Below are positions 34,131 to 45,883 of a stretch of 64,000 nucleotides of DNA, piece after piece. Location of the stretch: NCBI GenBank assembly GCA_036346395.1, contig CM070594.1:59009519-59073518 (forward strand), given 5' to 3'. The notes under the pieces were generated by a model. The model did no database searches and was not told the origin of the DNA. It worked only from the letters and a program-made list of their open reading frames with translations. The stretch comes from Hsuehochloa calcarea. Its lineage: Eukaryota; Streptophyta; Magnoliopsida; Poales; Poaceae. The position numbers were made by a program, and so were the translations under genes. The first letter of the stretch is position 1, and the number at the start of each line of letters is the position of its first letter.

Positions 34131-34523
34131 ATCAGCCGTAAAGCTAGCTCGTGCTCGATCACCTCCCCGGGACTCGGGCATGTCGGATGCTTGCCACGCC
34201 AAGACATCTGCGTTAGCTCGGAGGAAAGTGATGAGGGTGTCTTCCTATTTGGGAAGTCTCCCGATGCGCTCATCTTCGAAGTCTCGCCCGAGGAACCTCT
34301 TTGACTTGGTCGTTCTCGGCTTTGAACTTTTTAGGCTTCGACTTGCCGAGGGCTCATCGAGTTGGTATTTGACCAACCATCTCGAGGGATCGCAGATTAT
34401 ATACGCCATCTTCTTGTCACATTGAATTGTGATCACTCCTTTGGGACTCGCATCTTAAGACATTGATACCCATAATGAGTAGCCATTAAGAATTTTGCCA
34501 AAGTTGGTCTTCCGAGTATGGCG

Positions 34524-35001
34524 TTATATGCCGATCGAAATCGACCACATCAAAGGAGATTTTCTCGTCTCCAAATTACTTGGTGAACCAAATGTTAAAG
34601 GAAGAGAAACTTGGCCAATGGGTTTGGCCAAGACCCCTGCACAATTCCATGAAAAGAGTATCGCATCGGTCTTACCTTTGTCCCGGTACTTGCATCTCGC
34701 CCAGGCATTGGTAAACAAGATGTTCAAGGAACCGCCACCATCAACTAAAACTCGATTGACCCGACAGCTTGTTGATGGTGGGTTCGACCACAATCGGATA
34801 TCGACTGATCGATTCGAAGTGATCGGCAACACCCTTCTCAAAAGAAATGGTAACTTCCGACCACTTCGGTAAATTATTGACAAGAGGAGCATCTATAGAG
34901 TTTACCTCTCGTCCGGCAGCTTTGAGTTGTCGTTTTGACTCATATGTCGATGATCCTCCGTAGATGTGCTTAATGGTATGTTGCGGATCTTGGAACGGCA
35001 T
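34524..35001 (-). pseudogene. Gypsy aspartic protease region
   Basis: Reads IYGGSSTYESKRQLKAAGRE and then, in a shifted frame, RVLVDGGGSLNILF, a variant of the D-S/T-G catalytic motif usual in this lineage (VLIDGGSSLNILF). This is followed by AKPIGQVSLPLTFG. Frameshifts interrupt it. Confidence 0.72.
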
Positions 35002-35234
35002 ATCTTCATCATCGGATGATTTTTGACCACTCGTATGCCCTACCTGCTCGAGAGTGGGGAGTGGTTCTTTGCCGTTGTAGTAGTCCTCGAGCTTTCTTTA
35101 GAAAACTCTAGCTATGAGGTCGTGTCCTTCCTTTTTATGAAAAGGACACCACCTTGGTTTGTCATTCTTTCGATCAGGGCGCTTACCTTTGCCTTGATCA
35201 GGGTACGACTTGGTGGTTCGTGGCACTTTATCAT

Positions 35235-36475
35235 TCACAGCCAAGACCTCCTTGGAACCACTGAATTGTGGTTTTGACCCTTTATCTTTTTCTTGGACTT
35301 TTTTGCTTTCTTGTCCTCTTTTCTACCAACTTCACCTGGTTCTCGAGGAGTATATGTTTCTCGATCGATAGTGTTGTTCCACTCGACCGCTTCAGAAGCA
35401 ATCGCATATCGATCAGCCATCTCGAAGAGCTCGGCAACAGTGTTGGGAGGATTCAAAGCAATATCCTCCGTTATCCTTCTACTACGGACCCCTTGCTTAA
35501 AAGCCCTGATAACAGATGAGTCAGAAATTTTCGGAATTGAATTACGAACCTGACTAAAGCGTTTGATGAATTGACGCAAAGTCTCGTCGTTGTTCTGTTT
35601 AATCCGGTGCAAGTCGTCTTCCTTTCCAGGGCGGTTGTATGTGCCTTAGAAATTTGCCAGTAGAAGGTCGCAGAGGTGTTGCCAAGAGTAGATCGACTCG
35701 AGTGGTTGGTTTAATAACCACGATCGAGCGGATCCTTCAAGCACAGTTGGAAGGTAATTTGCCATTACATGCTCTCCTCCTCCTACTGCTCGGACAGCTG
35801 TTGTATAGATTTGAAGAAATTCGATGAGATTTTGAGATCCATCAAACTTCTCCATGTTCACTCGTCGAAAATGAGGTGGCAATGAATGCTCGAGGTCGTG
35901 CAAAATGCCCAGATCCGTAATAACTTCTTGACGTCTTCTTTGCAGGAAAGAATGGTTAATGTCACCAGGTGATCGTATACGACGATACCCAGTAACAGGT
36001 TGACCTATCCTGTAGTAGGTCTCAGCTCTACGAGGGGAATACTCCTCGTACTCCATCCGTTGCGGATTTCCTTGTCGAAGTGGCGAACGATTACATCTCC
36101 GAGGGGCTTCTTGATCATCAGTCAATCGAAACGTATTTCTCCGAGTAGGGGATCGATGCGACTTATTGCCGTGTCGATTTCTTCGTGGTGAAATGTTTGA
36201 TTGACTGGTAGCTGAGGAAGTCGCATTGCTACGACTACCTGATTGATGTCGACGAGGTGCTTCCAGTCTTGTCATCACAGTTCGAAGACTTTGCGCGATT
36301 TCTTCAGCGAAGAGATCGTATCCTGGCGTTCGAGCAAGCTCTTGAGTGGGATTTTCGAGCAAGTCTTCGATGTCTTGGAGTTCTTATACCTCCTTCGACT
36401 GATATTGGATGCGCCCAGGCAGGTTCTTCTGGGCTGCAATCTTCCTCCGTCGGATGGCCTCAAAATTTTCCTCAT
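35235..36475 (-). pseudogene. Gypsy gag
   Basis: Two frames, 36362-35646 and 35612-35235. The first has an Arg/Ser-rich N-terminal part and then MEKFDGSQNLIEFLQIYTTA and ANYLPTVLEGSARSWL, the core of Retrotrans_gag. The second has RIKQNNDETLRQFIKRFSQV, AFKQGVRS and a Lys-rich tail (KKAKKSKKKIKG). The block at 43836-44090 encodes almost the same core, so both gypsy elements belong to related families. It is broken at about 35630. Confidence 0.88.
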
Positions 36476-37208
36476 CAGATCCTTGAGGCCTTCTCAATGG
36501 AGTGCGAGAATGTCGAGGATTTCCCTCGCGCTCATCAGAGTATTGGTTCTGTCCGCCACCGGTGATGCCCTTGCCATTACCACGAGGCGGCGCAGTGCGT
36601 GATCTTCGGGGAGTGTTCTTATCTCGGCCTCCATAAGGTCGATTTCGATATGAGGGAAGGACGAAGACCTCCGCTGATGATTCTCACTTGCGCCGAGGCC
36701 TCCCGCTTGAGGAGTATTCGAGAGACACCATCCGCGACTTGGAGTAACCCCTCCGTAGGGGAACTCGGGTTATAACTGTCTCCGTCCGCAAATGAGATCT
36801 ACGGAGAGACGGTCGAATTTGCAGGAAAAGCATGTTTGATCCCACTCCCTCAGGTCGGACCGTCTTAGAGGGATTTGGACACTTGGAGGAAAAACTCGTC
36901 GTGTTGTAAGTCCTTTCGGTGCGGTTCGTCGGATTGACCCTTGTCCTTTGAGGGAATTGGCTCCTCTGTTGGACGATCGTTGTGGGGATAAGGATCCTCC
37001 TCAACTCTATTGATGGGATGGTTTTCGGAGAATGATCTCCGAGGCAACATCACCATCGGCGGATGCATCACTCGGCTCGTAGTTGAAACCGCATCCATGT
37101 CGACGTCACAGAACCGCCAAGTCAAACCAGCTTCTCCTCGCTCCATTCCCCGCCATGATTGCATGAGATTTGGAAAAAAGAGTATGTTGACAAGAGATTA
37201 CCGGAAGA

Positions 37209-37226
37209 TCCCCACGGTGGCGCCAA
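37209..37226 (-). other. Primer-binding site, tRNA-Lys type
   Basis: The minus strand reads TGGCGCCACCGTGGGG next to the 5' LTR. It equals the complement of the 3' end of plant tRNA-Lys(CUU), TGGCGCCCACCGTGGGG, with one C missing. Confidence 0.7.
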
Positions 37227-38074
37227 CCGCGGTGTATTAGAACCGATCTTACGTAAAGATTGTTTGATTCGAGGGTCTCCTAGAGATGAAATCACGCAGA
37301 GCGATTGACACGGATTTTTATATGTGTTCAGCCTTCTCGGGGAGAATAACAAGCCTACTCCTGTGTGTGTATGGTATTGATCAGATTCTTGACAATCAAG
37401 CAAGAAACTAAGACTATTACAAAGAACAAGACTTGTGTTTCTCCTTGACTCGCCTGCTTCGCCTCCTTTTCACCCTCGATTGATATCTCTATATAGTCGT
37501 GAAGGAGTAGCCGCTTTGTCTGGAAGAGGCGCCTAATTAATCCAAAGAATGGGCACATGATGGCGTAATTACCGGCGCATTGGCTTCTTCACGCCGTCGA
37601 CGCTATCTTCGAGGTAATGGAGTATTTAAGCACTATTACTACCGGAATAATAGTGCATGTGGACCGTCCGATTCCTTAATCAATTGGACCCACTTGCTTG
37701 TAGGTTTGATTATAAGGTGGTCGTGGTTGACTTGGTCGAGCGTAACTTACGATCGGGTACAAGTCGAAAGCGAGCTTACGATCGGATAATAGTCGAGAAG
37801 GACTTACGACTAGGTAATGGTCGAGAAGGACTTACGATCGGGTAATAGTCGAGAAGGGCTTACGACCGGTAGTGGTCGTAGAAGGACTTACGACCATGAC
37901 ATAGTCGTAGTAAGACTTACGACTATGGGGGTGATTGTAGGAGAACTTACAATCACTTGGTAGGCCTCCCCCTTATGAATATAAGGGGTACTTCTGGGGA
38001 CTACGTGACATCATATTTACCCATAATAAGAATTTTAGATAAAAGATAAAATGAGGATTATCAGATCCTCGTCA
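37227..38074 (-). repeat. Right LTR of gypsy element (5' LTR)
   Basis: Matches 24618-25468 throughout, with many small differences concentrated at CAG/CTG and CCGG/CAGG sites. The inner edge has lost the TG. The outer edge ends CCTCGTCA, followed by ATTAC. Confidence 0.92.
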
Positions 38075-38129
38075 ATTACCCATAAAGTTTCCAGATGTTT
38101 CATGTTAATTTACGTGAAGTTTATTTAAC

Positions 38130-38231
38130 CCATGATAGGATGAAATTTCAATCATAATTAGTCCTTGTTGATGTGTGAAACATGTAGTACTCAGTAGTTT
38201 TTCTCATGATCTTTGGCCGTTACAATCATAT
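38130..38231 (+). repeat. Left copy of 102-bp flanking direct repeat
   Basis: Starts CCATGATAGGATG and ends TTACAATCATAT. An identical or nearly identical copy is at 48558-48659, exactly outside the last gypsy LTR. It is much longer than a normal 5-bp target duplication. The sequence is not LTR-like. Confidence 0.92.
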
Positions 38232-38639
38232 AGTATTGAGCATCGCATAGAAGTAAAACCACCTGTCTCCTTTTTAACATATGTTCTTCATGTTTTTTCC
38301 TCTTATCAAGGAGAATTCTTTATTTTTTCCGACCATATGTTGTCTTAGTAAAGTACTTCGATCATTAAAAATAGATTTATAACTAGCCGAAACCTACACG
38401 GTTCCGACCATAAAGGTTTCCTAGTATTATCACGATCAGTTTTTTACCGATCAGTACATACTTACAAGTAATGGTTGAAATTTGGATTTATATTCTTGGC
38501 CTCAGGGGGCTAGGTAATACATAAATTCACAAGTCGACCGGATAAATAAAAGAATTTTTTCCATTTTGATGAGAGAAAGGTAAGTCTTTACACTGTATGC
38601 ATTGTTTTTCCTGCAGCTAAACTACTAAGAGAATGCCTA

Positions 38640-41380
38640 AGCTAACTACTGCTAGATGGAGATCCGACTTCCATCTCTTCTGCGACCTTTTCGCCTAGAG
38701 GTTTCATCTCTCGCGAGGATCCGATTTGCCTCTCGGGTAGCGGCTGAAATCCTCTTCGATGGCTTGAAGGTTAGTTGATGGGTCGGAAGCTTTCACTTTG
38801 CCAAAGCAAGACTGACTACACAAGCAATAGACTCCTTAACGGAGTGGGCATAGTTCTCCCTAGTGGTCTTGAGCAAAACCTTGAGCTCTTCCAACAAAGA
38901 GCCAAGAAAGTTGACCTTCTCTATTGGGTCATTCAAGGAGGGCAAGCTTGATCCGCGCCCATATCAAAGAGCATTTTGTTTAGCGAGGTGATTTTCTCGT
39001 CCAAGCTAAGCACGAGCCGCCTCTTGTCTTGCTCAAATTCCGAGCCTTCTTCACTCGGTCAATGCTTGTTTTTGTTCTGCATAGACAACGCAAGTATTAA
39101 GTAAAAGATTGGAAGATGTATCGAGTCATGGCTACGACCAGCTACCTTCCTCTCTCTTCCCGAATCATCCGAAGCTTTTTATTACCGGGTCGTCAAGACT
39201 TCGATCGATCGGTTTTAGCCCAAGTTCTTCTTCAAGCTTTATTCTTCTCGCCTTTTCAGCCAAAGCATCTTCTTTTATTTTCTCTAAATCTATCAAAAGA
39301 ATCTCTGATAAGGGAGAATGAATAAAAGGAAAGTCTTAATAAGGAAAAAAGAAGAAGAACTCTTACTTTCTATCTCAGAGTGTTTTTCTTCTAATATCCT
39401 AACTCGCTTCTGCTAGTCCTCCGACCGTAGCGAGGTTTTCGATCATATGCTGCATAAGGAGCATTTCTTCCATAAACCTTATTGAAAACCTCAAGAAAGG
39501 TTATGGAGAAGATTGAAGACACTTACTCGAATTACGACATCGTTGTAATCGGTATAAATTTTATCGGACTTCGCCTGCGTCAAGCGATCCGATATTCTCC
39601 CCCAATAATCATCAAGTTCCTTACTCGCGGCAAATCGAGTTGAGAAAGGAAACTTGTTAGTTTTGGAGGGATGACTTCGTGCATCGGAACCCGTGGAAGA
39701 TCAAGAATGGTCTCTACCTCCGCTGCTTGTGATAGTGACTATTACGGGTCTAGCTCGGTTTCAGTAACCAAAGTTTGCTCTGGGCTCCTCCAACCACGCC
39801 ATCCTCAAGATGTCCTACCGAGGAAGACAATGGCCGAACTACCTCCGATCGCCGACCGTTGAATGGGATTGGTCGAAGCGACGTGGATTCAAAGAGATCC
39901 GCACAAGAGAAACACGAAGTTCAATTCTACTTGGGATATACGAGGTATGTTTTTCGTATAAAATTGTACATACCGTGATTTTCTTAGTTTTGATCTTATA
40001 ACGCTACCGGTTTAAAATCCGCTATACTGCTTTTTCTCTTTGTTCCCACCAGCCCAATCGTAGGTTCAATTACATTTTCCACATTTCCGATCAGAAGATC
40101 AGATGCGATGTCTTCGGCTATCTGGTCGAGAACACGGTCCCTGACTCCTGGATCAGAAAGTGTGGTTTCACTGGTCTCGTGAACAAATTGCCTCATGGAC
40201 AACTATACGAGACTCGAGAATTGCCACCGATTTAACAAACCAAGTTAATCGTGAAGAATATACTTCATCTTGCGAAGTTATTTCTTTCGCTTGTTACCTC
40301 GCGTGATCACGCCTCGCGATCACAAGGCTGGTTGGATAATCAATAGGCTCACACGCCTCCGTAGCCTCATTGATTTTAAGTCCGACCAACTACACATAAA
40401 GAGGATTAAAAGCGATCGAAAATAATCGCAAAGGTGAAAAGAAGTTAATACACTTACCCTAAGTCTTTCGGTCTCTCCTCGCACTAACAAGTGCTAGGAT
40501 TAAAGGAAAGCTAGCCTTGTCATCAGGTTCGCCAGCACAGATCATTTTGATCTATTTCTGACGTCCTCAGAAGACAAGACTGCAAATGCAAATGAAAGAT
40601 CTTAGTTTTGCGGAAATAATCAACTCGCAAAATAAATCGGTCGGTATTTTCTAAAAATTACGGATCGTAATCCTCGTAGCGCTATCGCCACCAATGAACC
40701 AGAGCATCGAGCGCGTTCTCGGTCTTTAAAGGACTAATCCTCCTAATGGAAAAGTCCTCACAACGTGCCAGAGATTAAACCCTCGACATTCGTGAGATAG
40801 ATAGCCTCGATCCATCTCCCAACATTTCCTCCTTCTTCGAGGAGAAACGCCAACGCGAAGTTTCGACCGCCTTCTTACCACTGTAATCTGAGCCATCTTC
40901 TCGCAGAACCTTCATATAAAACCAGCTTTTCTTCCATGACGACCGGGAGGACTTCTGTACATACGAATATACTCGTCGGCCTTACCGCCATGAAGCCTTA
41001 AGGTACATTCCCTGTGGTGCTGGTCGTTTTCTTCAGATTCGCCATCCGATAGTAGTACTTGAAGAGTTCCATCGACGGTGGAATCCCCAAGTACGCCGCA
41101 GAGGTAGACGAAGATGCTTAGGTTTGCAATGGCGTTAGGAGCAAGGTTGATCAACTCAACCTCATAAAACTCCAAAGACTTGAGAAAGAAAAGGATGTGG
41201 AAGCTTGAGCCCGCACTCAACATACGCGAGGAACAGGATCTCTCCTCGCCGCTTGGGCGAAGGTTTCCAAAGCCGATCTCCAAAAGATCAAACTCTGTCG
41301 GGTAACAACCCACCTTCTCCAAACTCTTCAATCTTTTTTTCGCCGGATCGAGATCGACCACTTGTGATGAGGTCCGACAT
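38640..41380 (-). pseudogene. Antisense extra gene, left copy
   Basis: Start codon at 41380-41378 (MSDLIT). Sequence at 41361-40912 includes LKSLEKVGCYPTEF, GFGNLRPSGEE, EFYEVELINLAPNAIANLSI and GGKADEYIRMYRSPPGRHGR. This is the same domain as in the gene at 26264 and in the right copy at 47566. The 3' half (39720-38640) is present only in this copy. Introns are likely, but frames are too damaged to model. The gene runs opposite to gag-pol of its own element. Confidence 0.7.
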
Positions 41381-41683
41381 GATGCTTTCCTTTTTGGGTG
41401 AAGAACTCAAGGAAGATTTTCTTGGAGATAGAGGCGTAAAGGTTTAAAGCACTCACGGGTCGCTTTTATAGGCATTTCATCAGAATCGACTCATGAGAAG
41501 TCCAACGGGCAAATACCTTTTTCTGGCGGACGAAATACTTTTTCCTTTTCCAAAGCAGCTCAACTTTAAAATGAATACAGATCACTCGAGTCCCACGGCA
41601 TTTAATGAGAGGTCTGTTCGATATGATTGCATCGAAGAACGTGTCCGCACGACCAACATTCATTTAAAAGTTCGGGGGCTAGC

Positions 41684-42368
41684 TGTTGAGGATTAAAATA
41701 TTCATATATTATCCTAATATATGATAAAGACCATACGCTCGTGGTCGAACTTCTAAGACCACCGACCTAACTGGTCGAAGGTATTACGGAAGTTATATAA
41801 TAAATACCCTGGTCGGACTAAGTCTCAAACCTAGTCCACGACCAGGTAAGTGCTCGTGAAGCTATGAACAGGCGTCTGGGTCAAGTCTCCGACCACGCCA
41901 CTCACTATGTGATGAATGAATCACGTGTTTCATATTCCACATAATTACAACACTATCACGGTTGATGAATTAACGTCTCCTAAATCATTAACCGCCAAAC
42001 AGTTGACATCTTCACCAACTGCCTCTGCAGTTAGTAGAACCGTCAAACTGCCATCTCTTCCCGACCTGACGCGTCGCTCCTCAACGGATGTCTCTTCGTG
42101 GGATAACTGCCACCGCTTCATCAAGTATTTAAGGGGGACCATAGAAGGCTGGAAGAGAGGGACAACGAGACAGACAGAACACGTAACATCGAGAGAGACG
42201 AAGATCTCAAGCAAGACTTAGCAAAGTGTTGTGTTTTTAGATACTCTCTGTGTTTGTAATCGTGAGTTCATAGCAATAAAGAGCAAGTCAGATCCACTCC
42301 CTGAAGTCACGCACATTTTTCCTCTTTTCATTTATATGTTCATAAGATCGGCGATTTGATCGTCGACA
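41684..42368 (+). repeat. Middle (shared) gypsy LTR
   Basis: 685 bp, TGTTGAGGATTAAA to GATCGTCGACA. It is preceded by TTCGGGGGCTAGC (polypurine tract, about 41668-41683) and followed by a primer-binding site. It matches the right LTR with scattered indels. Confidence 0.92.
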
Positions 42369-42386
42369 CCGGCGCCGTCGTGGGGA
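42369..42386 (+). other. Primer-binding site of gypsy block
   Basis: CCGGCGCCGTCGTGGGGA directly after the middle LTR. It has the GGCGCC core of gypsy sites; the tRNA cannot be named with confidence. Confidence 0.6.
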
Positions 42387-42457
42387 AGATAAAGGCAAAA
42401 CTTGGAAGAAGGTTCTTTGTTCAACTCATCCGCTTTCTCCATTTTCGTAACTACAAG

Positions 42458-44340
42458 TATGGCAGGAACTTGGGATGAGGAAAGCTGGTTCGACTTGGAT
42501 GACTACTCCAACCTTGACATGGAAGCCTGCATCCAAGCCATGCAACATGGGGAATCTTCGTCCTCCTCCGATGGTTCGTGACGTCACGACAAATAACTTG
42601 AGCGGATGGATGAAGATACACCGTTGCGCCAAGAGGCGCTTTCTGAGGAACGGGTTGTTCCGATCAGTTCGGGACGTCCGAATATTTTTTCAAGACCGGT
42701 TTCCCCGACCGGCGAAAAAGGTGACAATACCTCAGCCCCACAACCCGAGGGTCAATATACCCTTGACACAATCATGGCTGACAGGTATTCACCAACGGCC
42801 TCTGGAAATTCCAGGGACCAACCGGCATCCGGTAACGGTGTCGATGAGACCCTCACCGGTAATGGGCCGAGTGAGGACGATAAGACTCAGTATCCGGTCG
42901 GCAATCCGCCGAATCAGGCTGAGCCCGCCGCGAAGACCTCCGGAGGTTCTCATCTCCGACCGGTCTCCGTCGTGGAAGTCTCTGGTAGAAGCACTGAGAA
43001 GTTCTCCATTAGTCACAGTGGAAGCTCCTCAGAAGATCGTTGCTGGAAGCATGAGGTCAACACGATCGGAAATGCTGATCGTGATGCCACTCGCAGTCCT
43101 GCACACCCTGCCTCGCCACCACCTGCTAATGGAGATGGCGCGGGCAATCAAGCACCACCTACCGGAGGCAACAGAGCTGATGGACGTCCATCAACTAATA
43201 CGCGTGGTGCTGCCCCACCAAGGATGACAGGCATGACGGGGTTAGGCCAAAGGTCCAGAGGAACTTCGGGTCTCCGAACACCAACATCTTCGATGAATCC
43301 TCCGAGACCTTCGTAATGATTCGTAACTTGTGTCGATCCAAAATATTCTTAATAATATCGACCTATTCTCGTGAAGCTCGGGCTTTACCCAATTGGTGGA
43401 GCAGTATCGGAAATTCTTCAACGAATCGCGCGCACGGAAGGGTGCGAGGGCAAGGGATGTCGCAAAGTCTAACGGTGACTTCATCTCAACGCCTCCCTCA
43501 GAGAGGGCAGCATGGTCATCCATCGTACCTAGACCTCCTCGGCGATTCCGACCAGTAGGTCATGAAGGAAGAAGGTTGTTTCGAACAACGGCCTCTTCCC
43601 CTAGCCAAGGAGAGCACCTGATTGGCCCAGATGATCTCCGTCATCATCTGAACCATGCTAATGGTCAAAGACGTCATGATAACGCCCACGATCGGATCGG
43701 ACGACGGAGTCTCGGCGCTCAAATAGAAGAAACCGATCTCCCATCGATCCTAATCCGCACCTTTCCAAGAAGGCGCTATGAATCGATTCTGTTGTCGAGC
43801 CTTTCTCGCGGGGCTCCAAGTCAGACGCTGGCCTAATGGGTTCCGACCGCCAACTTGATAAATTCGATGGATCTCAAAATCCATTAGAGTTTCTCCAGAT
43901 ATACACCACTGCCATCAGAGCAGCTGGTGGTGATCAAAACGTGATGGCTAATTATTTGCCCACGGTTCTGGAAGGATCGGCCCGGTCTTGGTTGCTTAAC
44001 CAACCGGTCGGATCTATTTATACTTGGGAACACTCTGCGACCGTTGATTGTGAATTTCCGTGGTACGACGATCGCTCGAAAGGAGGATGATCTCCATCGA
44101 ACTCGGCGAGAACCAAAGGAAACTCTCGTCAAGACATCAAGAGGTTCACCGGTTCAAATTTATTCCGAAATTGCGTAATCTTTCGTGATTCGCATTCAAG
44201 GCGAGTTTAAGGAATCGCGTTTACGGAGGACATCGCTATGAATCCTCCACGAACAACCGCGAACTCTTTGACATGGTCGATAAGTATGCGCCGCTAGTGA
44301 GGCGGTTGAATGGATCAAGCCATTGATCAAAAGAGAAAAT
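42458..44340 (+). pseudogene. Gypsy gag of compound block
   Basis: Starts MAGTWDEESWFDLDDYSNLD at 42458 and continues after a stop/frameshift as the 42606-43316 frame, a Pro/Gly/Ser-rich, probably disordered region. The frame 43393-43836 is Arg-rich, and 43836-44090 carries the gag core (DKFDGSQNPLEFLQIYTTA, NYLPTVLEGSARSWLLNQPV). Later ELFDMVDKYA is visible near 44260. At least four frame breaks are present. Gag would form the capsid of the element. Confidence 0.85.
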
Positions 44341-44694
44341 CCTCAACCTCGCCTTGAGAAGTCGTAAAAGAATCCCAAGAAGGTTTCTAAGAAGAAGAAG
44401 CACTGCAAAACGGGCACCAAAGAAGTCCTAGCGGTTCCAGATAAACCGTTCAAGGGTAAGAAGGACTATACCGGTCGGGGCAAAGCCAAAGTTCCGACCG
44501 ATGGCCATAATAAAGGCAAGAAGTGGTGTCCACTTCACCAACAAAGGTGGCATGACTTGCGCACATGTCGTGTTTGGCAAAAGAAGTCGGAGGATTTCTA
44601 TGCGGTAAAGGCCCACTTCCCGCAATCCAGGAGTTGGGGGAAACAAGTTCCAAAAAGGACAAGGATGGCGACGAAGAGATGGAGTACCAGGAGC

Positions 44695-45320
44695 CTCAGC
44701 GCACGGTCAATATGATCTTCGGAGGTTCTTCTTCATACGACTCACGCCGTCATCTGAAAGCCATGGAGCGAGAGGTCAACCTATCGGAACCTTCGATCAT
44801 CACCAAACCATCAAGGTGGTCGGATACCGTGATCTCCTTCAAAGAAAGAAGATTGCCTTGTCTCATCAACTCGACCGGTAGGTTCCCTATTATCGAGAAC
44901 CTACTATTAATAATTGCAAAGTCAATCGAGTTTTGATAGACGGTGGTAGCTCTTTAAATATCTTATTTTCGGAGCTTTAGAAGATATGCAGTTCCTGATC
45001 AAAAGTAAAACCGGTGAAATACGCCTTTCATGGCATAGTTCCTGGTTCTACTGCCAAACCGATAGGACAAGTATCCTTACCGGTTACGTTTGGAAGTCCT
45101 GATAACTTCCGAACGGAAAAGATTTCATTTGACGTGGTTGATTTCGAAACCGCATATAATGGAATTCTTGGTCGTCCGGCGTTAGCAAAATTCTTGATAG
45201 CCACGCACTACGGGTATCAAAGTTTGAAAATGCCAGGACCGAAAGGTGTGATCATGGTTCGTGGAGATCGCAAAATGGCATACGCATGTGATCGGGTCTT
45301 TAGAATCGGTCGATGAGCTA
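44695..45320 (+). pseudogene. Gypsy protease region of compound block
   Basis: TVNMIFGGSSSYDSRRHLKA, then (after a frame change) VLIDGGSSLNILF near 44930-44970, the catalytic motif variant of this lineage. AKPIGQVSLPVTFGSPDNFR, then YNGILGRPALAKFL, lie in the frame 45014-45316. The order and motifs match the protease region of the element at 34524-35001. Confidence 0.8.
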
Positions 45321-45751
45321 CCGACCGTAAATTCGACTCATCATCCGTGCAGTCAAGCACCTGCACCCAAGATAACGCCCAAACCATCCGACCAGACCAA
45401 AGAGGTTCTACTCGACAAAGGCGCTTCTTCAGGGAACGCCATGTCAAGCAATGATGGTGGATCCTCACCAAAGGTGCTGATCGGAGCAGGACTCAATCCT
45501 AAATAGGAAGAGTCGCTCGTCTCCTTCCTCCGAGCAAACAAGGATGTATTCGCATGGCAACCATCTGACATGCCCGGAGTCCCCAGGGAGGTGATCGAGC
45601 AAAGCTAGCGCTCCACCGACAAACATCCGGCCAAGCGAAGCTCGACGTTTCAGACCGACCGAAGGACGCCATCCAGTCTGAGATTGACAAGCTCTTAAAG
45701 GCTGGATTTATTCGTGAAGTACATCACCCTTAGTGGCTCGCTAATTGTGTA

Positions 45752-45883
45752 ATGGTTAGGAAGAGTAATGGGAAATGGAGGATGTGTATAGACTTCACAG
45801 ATCTTAATAAAGCTTGTCCGAAGGACGATTTTCCCCTTCCTCGCATTGATCAACTTGTAGACTCTACCTCCGTTGCCGGCATA
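45752..45883 (+). pseudogene. Truncated gypsy reverse transcriptase start
   Basis: Encodes VRKSNGKWRMCIDFTDLNKA and CPKDDFPLPRIDQLVDSTS, the first motifs of gypsy reverse transcriptase. Just after GACTCTACCTCCG the sequence switches to the antisense-gene region otherwise seen at 39722 onwards. The rest of reverse transcriptase, RNase H and integrase are absent. Confidence 0.9.

Larger units (their letters stand above)
24618..38074 (-). mobile_element. Tat-like Ty3/gypsy retrotransposon
   Basis: LTRs at 24618-25468 and 37227-38074, with target duplication ATTAC at 24613-24617 and 38075-38079. Minus-strand order from right: primer-binding site, gag, protease, reverse transcriptase, RNase H, integrase, then a non-coding spacer, and an extra gene on the opposite (plus) strand before the polypurine tract and 3' LTR. 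Integrase after RNase H defines gypsy; an antisense extra gene of the Transposase_28 type near the 3' LTR fits Tat-lineage elements. All domains carry stops and frameshifts. Confidence 0.92.

Noticed and set aside
42475..43227. 250-codon frame as gag
   Set aside because: The overlapping frame starting at 42458 and continuing at 42606 has the family-like composition and start; this one is an alternative-frame shadow.
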